DNA from: Amphimedon queenslandica
Lineage: Eukaryota; Porifera; Demospongiae; Haplosclerida; Niphatidae
Assembly: GCF_000090795.2 (NCBI RefSeq)
Contig: NW_003546261.1
Span: 50,084 to 114,083 of the forward strand
Length of the DNA stretch: 64,000 bases
Direction of reading: 5' to 3'
Shown piece after piece: positions 50,701-62,700 of this stretch. Numbering within the stretch: the first letter of the stretch is position 1; each line of letters begins with the position of its first letter. Under the pieces are notes generated by a model. It saw only the letters and a list, made by a program, of their open reading frames with translations. It ran no database searches and was not told the DNA's origin. The translations under genes were made by a program, and so were the position numbers.

Positions 50701-53700
50701 GACTAATTTGAAATAGCAACAGAATTACTAGTAGCTACAATTGCAGTGTTACTAAGTAAGTCTTGTTACCCTGTCCCTGTGACAATTGTTAAGCTTGGGG
50801 TGTTAGTGCATGTACTCCTGTACCTTGCCATCTTTTGTGTTTTTAATTGTTATTGTGTTATATTAATTTTGTTGGCTGTTCATATTATTATCATTCCTAT
50901 TTTATTAAAAGCTGTACACTTCCACTGCCATACGACACTCTGTCACACAAGGGCACACCGTTCTTATTTATCAAGCTGAAGAAATACAAGAATGCTTTTA
51001 TGATCTATTCAATCAGAACTTTACATGCATCAAGAATACTCTTAATAATGAGGAAATGGTTTTTCACTGTAATGTAGCTATTGGTTCTGTCATGAAGCCA
51101 ACTCGTGTGAGTCCTTGTTTTAACTGTGCCATGGTCATAAGTCAGTCCGAGGTTCAACATACTGAGAGACCTTTCCTCAATCGGTTCGAAAAATTCTCCT
51201 TAAGTCATAAAGTATTACTGAAGGAAGCTTTATCAATCCACTGTCAGAATATTAGAATCCTTTTTGACATTGTCACAAAAGATGTAAGTTAATTGATTTG
51301 ATGACAGAAAAATGTGCATTAACTTTGATATAATCTTTTTTATTATTAGATAATTGAGTTTGTTCAGAAATGTAGTGAATCTAGTTTTTATGGTTTCACC
51401 GATCAAACAATTGATTCTTTGTTGCTATCACTTGTCTCATATCATGGATTTGAGGATAGTTATGACACAAATTTTAGTGAAACAGCAATTCCCTGTTGTT
51501 ACAGCAAGAATTGTCAATGTGATACAAATGAAGGATTTTTTATTAGAAAAGTTGTTGCCCTATTTTCAGATATATTTAACATTTCATTATCATTGGTTAG
51601 TAATTTTGATACCTCTATCATTATAATAAATTTTCTTATTAGGGAGACTGTGAAGAATTCTGTGAAGTTATTAAGCACATGATGCTTCGAAATGATGATA
51701 GAATTGTAAGCTATTTTGATGCTGAATTCGACCAAGATAAAATGGCAACTTCTTTAAAAAAAGATATTGAGAAGGTCTCTTCTGCAAATTTGTTATCAAT
51801 CGAAAGTTTCCCTCTATCTTTATTGAGAAAATTAATCGTTATGCATCTTACCAATCAACTCCTCCATTTAATGACACCAGAGGCACTTGTAATACACAGC
51901 AGAAGAATAGAGCCATATTATAAAATTTGTTATCTCAACCATCAGCATCACTTCTCACTACCAAATATTGTTCAATCTCAGTTAAATCTATTAAAAGATC
52001 GTAATGTAGTAAAAAAGTTCCTTTGTTACACACGTACCTCTCCAGCACTACTTGAGCTGTTATCAGCACATTCTTCTTGTTCTTTTAAGACAGAAAAGGA
52101 GCGGAAAGTGTTGGAGGAATTTTTTACGTTGGATTCAAAATTGTTTCATACTTACATTATTACCAAGTCAACTAGTCAAGAAAAATTAAATATTGTCCTC
52201 AGCCAGTTTTTTAGACACGATTTCCAAGTTCTTCTTCTTTGGGGTGACATGAATAATCTTAGCAAAGATACTGTAAACCATACTAGACTACTTATTGAGG
52301 AAGCAGAGCGCATGTTGCAGAGTCTTAAAATAGGTAAACTTGTTTTTCTCATACTTCATTTCCCTTCTAACATGTTTTACTCTCACTGCTATCCATCAAT
52401 ATTTCTCAAAGGCTGGAGACACATTTATATGGACATGATTGGACAGACAGAAACAAATACAAGCACAAATGTGGAGGAGTGGCTCAGGATATGTCTCTTG
52501 CCTAGTCAAAAATGTTGGGCTTACACTGAAACTAAATCGATTAGCTTCATTCCAGACAAAGTATTGACAATGTGGATTGAGAAATGGCTTCCTATGATCT
52601 CAAGTACCATCACTATTCAAGAGACTAAGGGTTTCCCAGGTGCTCGAAGTGCCAAGGACTGCTGGAGTCAAATGTTGTTTGAATTTAAAGTGGAAAAAGT
52701 GATAAGGAGAAGATTTAACAATTATTGGCAGAAGCGCACAATGTATGATTTATCACTTCAGGCAGCAAATTATGCCATGACTTACCAATCAACTCGTACC
52801 CTTTCCAGTACAATAGAGGCCAGCATACAATCAAATTTTAAGAACTTTGTTCTTTATTTTCTATCACTCATCAACCAAAATATGGCCATGCACACTGTGC
52901 TTCTAAAGACAGAAGAAAATCCAAAAAAATCAGATGACATTGGCAAACCCTTCTTATGCATGCTCTCATCTCTTCATCTCCCAGAATCTCTTGAGGAGAT
53001 TAAATTGGGACTAGCTATACTGAAACATCAGAGCAGTTCTTCCAGTGATAGAGCAGTGTTTGTGCCTCAATTTTGTTTTTTTCCTGTTGTATTTGAGTAC
53101 ATTGAAGTGCTTGTTAACAAGGCATTACACCTAATACATGCACCTAAACCTCTTACATTAGTTGCCACGGAGGAATCAGAAATTGGGAGGAAGAGGTTAG
53201 GAAAAATTAAAAGTTTTGATCAGGAACAGAATGTGGTTGAGGATAAGATAGCAGAATTACTAAGGCAGGTCAGTATTATATTAAATAATTTCTATTCTTC
53301 TTCAAGCATTATGTTTCTGTTATTGTTGCAAATCATGAATTTGCCTGACACTTGTAACTTCAGAATATAGGAATTCTGTATGCTAGTGCCCTATTTATGT
53401 GCTAACTTGTGAAATTATTTTTTATGTTGCTATGTTGTAGTACAACTAAAGCATAAAGCTAATAGCTATATATGCAATACCATGCATACAGCATTTCAGT
53501 CCACACATGTATTTGCAAAAGGAGTTCACTTTATCCAGATATATTATTTGATATGAGTTATTATTAGGAAAATGATACAGTCATCAAAGTTGTTCTTGAT
53601 TTGCTGAAAGATGAGTCTCTTTGGTCTGACTATTTTTCTGATGCTATAACAAAACGACTTGATCGAACTCTTGGAACTTTTTCCGAAGTCTACCTAAAGC

Positions 53701-56700
53701 AGCACTTATCAAAAGAAGCAGGTTAGATAAACTGCTCATCAGTCTTCTTTTTTGTGTTGCTTTGTGTCAATGTTATGCGATCTGTATTAGAGCAAATTGT
53801 AGATTAAAATCATCATTTTTCTCCTCTATTTTAACTTGGTTTTTATATTTATTCCTTTCAGATAATGTTCCATTGAAGCTAGCAATGTTGCACTATCACT
53901 TAAGGGTCTCATGGTTAGATGCAAACTCTCTTTCCTTATTAAGAATACTTGATGACTGTGCACAAAATGCTCCAGACAAACTATCAGCAAATGTGAAACT
54001 TGTGGAAGAGCCAGATGTGATTGAGCATATTATTGTGTTGCTTTTTACTTGTCTTACAAACTGCTGTACTGGTTGTACAGACACCTGCATGGATTCTGTT
54101 AATAAGCTTGGAAGTTTGTTTTACAAAATGGTAAGAAATAATTTATTTGCACTGCAAACTAGAAAGAGGCAAGGGTTAGTAACTTTTAATGGGTCACACA
54201 CCTATAGTCTAAGCTTAATTGTGCTTTATTAAAAATGCTTAACACTTGGTAACCTGTGTAATGACTAGCTGCCTGTGAAGGCTGTGGAAAAGAGGGCGAA
54301 TAAATACAGGCTTTATTTAGCCTAATTAAGAGAAAAGTTTATGAAAAACTAAAAAGTCTCTCCTATCCATTTTTGATGAAATAATAGTGTTGTGACGAAT
54401 GACATAACGTTATATATAGCTGTTATTTTGCAGAAAAGGTTGAAATTTTGGCAAACTTTCTAGTTTATATTGTAAATTGGTTGATTGTCAATAGTTTTAT
54501 AAAAAAATTAGGTTTTATTTGCTACCTATTTACCCATTATATTAATATAAGTAAAATAAAATAAAAGCAATTCTAAATTTAGCATGCATGCCACAATTGC
54601 TATGCAAAAATTACCATCATACAAAATAAACCAAATTTACAGTGTAATTGTTAAAAGTAGCAGGTTTTGTTTTAGCAAAAAGCTATTGAAATGCTAAATT
54701 GTCAAATTTTTCCTCCTACACTAAACTACAAGCAATTTTCACCACAACTCTAAAAAGATTCATTTTCTACTGAAGGACATGTATGAATTTGCTGCCACTC
54801 AACCCTGTTCTTGATGTCCAGGCAGAGCCTGATGCTTGCATAGGATGGAGAGTTAAAGAGGTATACAGGTTTTTTTTGAGCAAAATAGTAGAACTGATAT
54901 TCCAGGCTCCACTTACATGACTTTTAACATCACCCTTAACCCTGTTTATTGTTGGATTCCATTTTTAAAATGGCATTTACCAAATTTTGCCTTGCTAATA
55001 AATTATATTAAACTACTATTAATCTAGACTGCTATACTTATTTTTTACAGATGAACTTGTTCAAAGTTGAATCTATTAGCAGCTTTTCAGCTCCACTGAA
55101 AAATAAATGGATTTTTTTGTCTGTTGTTTTCAAACTCAACCAGTTAATGACAGTTGATGAGACTCTTGTTTTCCAATGTACTATTGATCAGTTTATACTG
55201 GAGTTACTAAGAACTTTGTCATCAGCTATAAATTCTGTAAGGGTCTGAAAAAATTTTGTATTTTAAAGGTATTGTATAAGCTTTAATTAATTATTTTTAA
55301 TGATTATTGTAATGCCAATAGTGGATTTATAATGCGTGAGTAATGCTGTGTAGCCACAAAGTTTCAAGTCAATATATTATGTGAATGAATTGAGCATTTT
55401 GTACAAGTACATGCAATTGATTTAGAAATTGAGTGAATATGCAGTGGCTTGTTGTAATTTTTTATTGTTTTGTTAATATAGGAAACTGTTATTAATTGTA
55501 CTGCTTTAACTGATACAACAGTTGATATTGCTTTCAAACAAGGAACTGTAATTGAAATGCTGAGCATGATTTCTCCTCCATCAAACGAGTTTTATGCTAT
55601 CATAGAAATGATCTTTGATCACTACATTACATTTTACTCTAAAGAAATCACTGAGGATTCAGCAACTTCCATGTTTAAACTAATTGGTTTGATTGTTAAT
55701 AAACTCATTTTGCAAGAAATGGATGAAACTTTAGCTAAATACAGATATCATTTCTCCCAACTACTCATTAGTAATGACAACAATGATGATTCTAGTGAAG
55801 ATACTCTAAACCCTCTTCTCTTGTTTAATATCAATGTAAGCCAAATCTATCGAAAGAGACTGGTATGCATGTTTGTGCAAGTGGTTTTTATGCATTTTTA
55901 TTGTATAGATGCGTACTGGTTTGTTTAAAGCTATTGAGCAAGAAGTCAACATAACCGAACCTTTGGTGTATGTCCCAACATATTTTAAGTATTGTTCAAA
56001 ACTGATTGATTCTAATGTAAAGTAACAAAATTTAATAATCATTTTATCTGTATTGTATTAATTATGTTAGTCACAGTTATTGCATATTCTCTGTGATATG
56101 TACTTTGAGGTGACTAGACAATATTTGCAAGGAAAATGTCATACATTCTTAGAACTGATATCTTTCTATGAGAAGGTATAATAATAATATTAAAATTCAT
56201 AATTATTTTTAATATGATAGGTCAGTGCTTGCTCTAATGAAAGTCCAATGGCTGTCGCAATTGAAAAACAAGCCATTGTTCATGTAATCATCAAGTCCTT
56301 TGCAGCCACCCTCTTGAAAGATGAAAATGAAAGACAAGTGGTACATAGATTAAATTATTATTGACCTACATACCACTATTTTTTTTTACAATAGTTAGCT
56401 GACTGTTGTGACAGGTTGAACCAAATTATTATAGAGAGTAATGTTGTTGAGATCAATGCAGAAAATGTGGTAATATGTGGTAATGGACTTGTCTTATTAA
56501 TGAGGTAACATCTGAGCACATAATAATGATTTTCATATTATTTTAAAATAGGCTGCTTAGTGCTTGTAGGAGTGAGAAAGTGCTGTGGAGTATGATGGTG
56601 ACACAGTTTCAATCTAATCTTTGTGATTATGACATTTTGCATCCAATAAACAAAATCCTTAGTCAAAAGGTATTTTACAATTGTACATACTACTTGTTAC

Positions 56701-59700
56701 ATTTAAATATTTAGGAATATTCTCCAGATCAATTCACTCTTTTGTTGTACATAAAACAAACTATTCCAAGCAGACACCAGTTATATTCTCGAATACATGA
56801 TTTAATTCAAAGGATAATAAGGACTAGTGGACAGAGGGGAGTTGATGAACTGATGGCTATTGCTCTAAAATGGTAGGCATGTTGTTAAGATTGTGATAAT
56901 GAGTATAATTAAATCTGGGCTAACACTTTTCAGGGAAATAAAAATGATTTGTTAAAAGTTATCATTAAGTATTCATGATTCAAATTACATACAGAATTTA
57001 TTATTGTGGTTTTATTCAAGTTTTACAACTTTATATCAATTGATTTTCAATTTATTTTAATAGCTACAGTAACAAGAATGCAATTGAGAAAACTAATTGG
57101 ACATTCAATATGTCTATCTTCATTTCAGTTTATGAGACTATGTTTTTAAATAAATATTCAAGAAGAGCTGAAGTTGTTCAACAGGCTTTAGATGAAAAAA
57201 TTGGACAGTATGTTGATGAACTCTTTCTCAAATTTATGAAATGGCTGTTAGATCAAAAAGATTCGCCAGATAAACTTCAAGACTTTTTTGTCAGAAGTAA
57301 AAGAAATATTAAATTTTTCTGCTTGATTTTAATTTTATTTTAGATGAAAGGGACAAAGAACATGTTGAATGTATCATGAATTTGGCAACTGTTTTATTTG
57401 GTGATGAAGAAAATTCTTGTCATGCCTGGGAACATCTTTTCTCAGTTCAAACTATTGCTTTAGGTTTTGTTCCAGGAACTATGGTATGCTACATAGCTTT
57501 TAGGTCACACAATGTACTGGTCTTGCCCCACCCCTTTAAGAAGGGACAGAGCAAGACTAACAATGTACCAATAATTATAATTTTGTTTCTTCTTTTTAAA
57601 AACAAATATAGGTAACTGGAACATCTGATTCCGGATATTTGGATGTTGTCTGTACATCTGACAAAACACTTTGTTTTACAAAAAGAAAAAGTTTGACATG
57701 GTACTCATTGATATTCACTCAGTGGATGAACTATGGACTGCTCTGTCTCTCATTTGCTGTGATGCCATCCAACGTCGAGAACTTTATTTTTAAACAAGCA
57801 CCTGATGTCATTTCAAAGTGTATTGAACGCTCAAAAGAATTGTGGGAAATGTTAATGACTGAATTTAACCTAACACATGAAGAGAGGAAAAAACTTGTCT
57901 CCCGTGGAGTTCAGAATTTATATCAGGTATAACTAGGAAAAAATAACAATAAGAAAGGTTCTGAATTTATCTGAATTATGTTCATGTACATAGGTATTGA
58001 ATTTTGGTAGGCTAAAAATAGCCTGGGAATGTCTCAAAGAGACTCCAAATGAAGAAAATCTTTCTAAATATGAGTGCATTCTACATGACGAAGTCTTTTT
58101 ACCTGCATTTAAAGCAGTAAAAGTATACAATATCTATTGTAATGCAAAAAGTTTTTGTTTGTTAATATTTTAGAATGATAAGAAAAAGTTTTCTATGTTT
58201 GGAAATACTTTAGGTGATCAAATGAGGTAATTATATAATCTTGTTAGGATTTGTATGAAGTAATAGCTAATTTTGGGGTTGCATGGGCATTGTCTACTTT
58301 TGTGTACACTAAAAGTGCCATAAATTCATCTTTACTTATTATAATGCAATATTTTTGTCAGTTTGCATTATTTGAACTATCTGACTTACTGATCTTATTT
58401 TTGTAAATATAGGGAACTGTATGTTTTTGTTCCAGAGTTAAACATTTGTCCTTCTGACTTGTGTAGTGGATTCTTACTCACTATCTTCTTCTCAAAGAAC
58501 CTCTATAACAAAAAATGCTCCTTTTATGTCTTATATCAATTTTTGATTAAGCGCCCAGCACTGAATATAGGTGCTCATCTTCTTCCTTGTTTGATAGATT
58601 TCTACAACTGGATACACTCTCAAGCCTCATATAAAGTCACATTAGAAGTAGCCAAAGAAACTTCAGCACGGCAGATTTTAACATCAATACTCCAACAGTA
58701 CTTTCCTGAACAAGAGGAAAAAAGATTGAATCAATTGGACAAAATAAATGGTTTCTGATATTATCATGTACATTTATTCTGCAGACACATACACAATCGC
58801 TAAATACTATAGTACTATTTTTATATTAATAAGTTCATTCTTATGTCATATATTTATCATTTTCCATTCCTAGAAATGTATGAACGCTATGTAGAAACTA
58901 GTGGAACAAAACCAGTAGAATTTAGTACTGGAATTAGTTTTTTTGATGTGGTATCAACTAATGATGGAATGGATGCATTACTGAATATAATACTACACAT
59001 TGTAAAGACATTACTACTAATAATTAATATTATCTTTTAATCATCATATTTGTTTTGTTTAGATTGACGGTTATAATTATTTTTTTGAAATGGTCCATAG
59101 TCACCAATCTACCAGTCATTTTCTAAAGTACAAGTCAGTATACAAAATATCAATGTCTGAGATTACATATGATACTTGTTCATTTGGAACTTCGGAAAAG
59201 TACATTTATAATTGATGTGCTACTGCTTCTATTCTCTTTTGTTGCAGTTGTTATGATGTTAGTGATATAGAGCCAATACTGAAGAAGTATCATTCATTTA
59301 ATGTTGGATTTAAATTGTATGACCTATATCAATTTGATGAGTCTATACTGCTTAATACTGTACCCCAGGTATGCACATTATTATGATAATTATTATCTAA
59401 CAGAATGCATTTTTGAAACAGTTGTATTGAGTAAAAATTGGTTTTTAATAATTACTACAATTAATTTGAGAAACCTTCTTTTAAACCTACTAATTATTAT
59501 TATTTCTGTTTTTAGATATATCATCTTGGCAATATTCAAGATGAAATAGTTCAAAAATTCATTGTTCATAAGCACCTTGTCAGTAAAGAAAATTTTTCAA
59601 AAGTGTTTTCTTTTAGTGAATGTTCAACATGTGAAGATGTTCCCCGAGGATTGTGAGTGATGCATTATTGTTTGGTAATGATGTATTTCCTATATAGGTT

Positions 59701-62700
59701 TATTACAGCTACTTATGGATACAATGAAACTATTAAAATTCTAAGTAACTATCCTTCATTCATTGTAAGTATGATACATATTGATTAATGCATCATTTTG
59801 TGTCCTATTATGGGTCAATGGGCAAAGTATAACATATATAGGAGTGAAAAGACCACAAAACTATAGTCAATTTTTACCCAGAGCACCAATATTTTAATTT
59901 TTTGCTCTGTTACCCACTTTCACCACTTTATTACTTTATGCTATAAAACCTTATCAGCCCTGGGAAAACTAATTGGAGCAGCCTAAACTGCTAAGCAATG
60001 ATATCTTTGAGTAGCTATTTCGTCAGTAATTTTCCCAGCTTTTGGTATTATGAATATTTTCTCAGAGCAATTTTACTGATGAAATAACATTGCTGTCATA
60101 GTGTTTGATTTAAAAAGTTTACACAATATAAAGTTTTGATTGGGATTAGCTCAAGCTAGCTTCTATACTCAACAATAGAAAACCTGAATAGAAATACCTG
60201 AGCTATAAACATGCTATTGACTGCATGATTTTTAAATTCAATTTTATTGAAACTTACTGCGCCAGATACTTTTGAGAATGTTTAACAATAAAAACATATT
60301 GATTTTCTTGTGACATTTGCCATTCTTGGTAAGTGCATTGCTCAGAAATAAGCAGCCCTGGCTTATTTCACACCCTGCTCACTATAGTAGTGTAATGAGT
60401 ATATACTATTAAATATGACTTATTCACCATAGAAAACTCTAACATGGAAGGAACAAAATGAACTTGAGAATCTGTTTCATTCTCTCCCTTACGATAGTCT
60501 TTTAAATGTATGTGGTGGTCTCTGTTTGGTATTAAAAGTGTTACTGGAGGTAATGTGAGACTGTATACACACTATATGCATTATGGGATTTTAAAAATTA
60601 AATTTTGTGAATTTCCTGAATCAGAAAAATTAAAATTGTCTCTATAATTGCCCACTTTATAAAAATAAGAAATTAAATATATTTATACGTGAACCTAGAT
60701 TTACAATATATTGAAACCAATATTTGTTATGTTACTAAACTGTATTTATGTTTCATACAGAAAGTTGTAGGACAAAAAAGATTTGAGATATCCTCATTGA
60801 CAATAAGAATGTTCTGCTTAGAGTCCAATATTGATTTGAATGATGTTGGCATTGCACTGTGTTCATCTGATTGTATAACTGGGTAAGCATCAATCTTTTG
60901 TTAGTAAATATTAGAGATGTACCAATAAACAGATCAGCTTGTCAAATATTGACTTATTGACCATTTTTATGGTTTTTTCCATGCATATAGCCAATTATGA
61001 CAACACATGGCTATGTGCTTGAAAAAAAGGTTAATTTTTTAATTGTCATATAAAATAATGATTCTAAAACTAGGACTATTGAGGATTCTAAATATAAAAA
61101 TCACACTCTACTACAGCATTTCGGTATAGTGCTTATTGTCAATGAATAATTTTAAAAGTTACTTCAAACTTGGTATACAATAGTACAGGTTACTAATCGT
61201 TGGAAAAAATTCTTATATTGTATAGAAAAATTTGAGATGATTTTGATCAAAATTAGATTTTTATGAATTTATTAGTGATTCATAAATATTATTAGGCCAA
61301 ATGACCATTATTATGAAGTACAGAGCCTTTGGCAAAATTTCATCAAAAATAGAAAAAAATTTACAATTTTATGTATTTTTTTCTGATGTACTTTATAATG
61401 TTGTGTAGAAAGTCTGTTTTCAATCAAAATTGAATATCTTATGATTATTTACTTGGTCAAAAATCAGGCCAGGAACTAAGGCCCTATGCTCAAATTTTGC
61501 CTAAATCAAAGAGAAGAGAATTTTCTATTTCTAGTTTTATATTCTTTTCCTGGTACTTATGTTGTGTATCAAGTTTAAGCTGATTCCAATTGTAATGGGG
61601 GTGAATCCTACTTAGTAACGCTACCGCGTTACTAATTAGATTTTCATAAATTTTTAGAGTTACTCGATAAGTCATGTATTATTAGCTCTTTGTGGGAAAC
61701 CCTGCACTGTGCATGTATAGATCTGTGCCTTTTTGAGAAAGAATAATATCAGATCAGTTATCAGTGTTGTCTAGTATTAGCTATGGTAATATCAGTTATT
61801 AGAATATCAGCAAGAGTAGATAATTAGTTATCTACTTATGATATCAGTAAAAAGCCATTTTTGTGCATCTCTAGTAAACATAATTATTTCTTTTAACCTA
61901 TTATTAAGGCTTTCAAAAGATCAGTACAATCATGTTTGTGAAACTCCAGTGTCATATGTTAAAGCAATGTCTGAATTATTTCATGAATGGGTCAAAATTG
62001 GTTTTTATGACTTTTGGCATCTTCCATACTGTCTGAAAGTAAAGTTAAACAAAGAGATTGCGGAGAAAATTGAAAGTGAAGGTATACATTTATAGACACA
62101 CAGTTTCAAAATTTTGTAATTTTTTGACAGATGAGGATACTATACGAAGCACAATGCATCAATTATTTTCTCTGGAGCAACTGATATGTAAAAAATCCAC
62201 AAAAAGCTATACTACTAAAGTATTGTTGTCCATATTGTCGGCAGTACTTATTGTTGTTATCACTGTGTGAATAGATTTCTGATGTGGAGAAAGATAAGAA
62301 ACTTGATTCATACCTTTTTTCCTTGCCAATAAAATATTATGTGTATTTGCAGCTGGCATTGAGAAGGTAAATTCCTTATATTTCTAAAAAAAATAATTAT
62401 GTGTGCCATAAAATTATGTACATGAATACATGATTTTAATAGGAGGCTATTAAAACTGCTAGAAATGAAACAGAAAGAGCTGCACTATGAAAATATGAAA
62501 GAGCAAGTAGAAAAGGCAAAAGTTAGATCTCATCCTTCTCCAACTCCAACTCAATTAAGGTTTGTTTGTGCTATAGTTGATCGTTTTTTATGTCATAAAG
62601 CTGTCCTGTCCAAAATTTGTCCTTGGTTAGGATTTCTTATTATAAGTTTTGTTGTTGGGGTTTAATATTTCAATTGGGTTTTGTTTTTAGCTTTTAAGAA

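Larger units (their letters stand above)
44433..51595 (+). other. RNF213-like gene, exons 22-38: AAA+ core
   Basis: Exons: 44433-44529, 45307-45521, 45615-45800, 45853-46150, 46216-46354, 46418-46631, 46675-46796, 46977-47259, 47364-47699, 47804-47879, 47922-48052, 48094-48174, 48561-49667, 49728-50096, 50147-50383, 50912-51283, 51350-51595. AAA2 has an intact Walker A, split by intron 22 between GLPG and SGKT, but no clear Walker B, as expected for a non-hydrolysing module. AAA3 and AAA4 have both Walker motifs, sensor-like Asn in VAACNPHRA and GLSNTVLD, and an Arg-finger-like NRAISVYR. ATP hydrolysis is therefore expected. Confidence 0.88.

Noticed and set aside
54040-54110. Cys cluster CLTNCCTGCTDTC as a possible RING finger
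   Set aside because: Spacing lacks the C-x2-C ... C-x-H-x2-C pattern and no second zinc-binding half follows; it lies in a helical segment.
62560-62665. Read-through of exon 66 as an extra hydrophobic C-terminus
   Set aside because: A GT donor at 62560 and in-phase entry to exon 67 explain the end; the extension has no conserved features.
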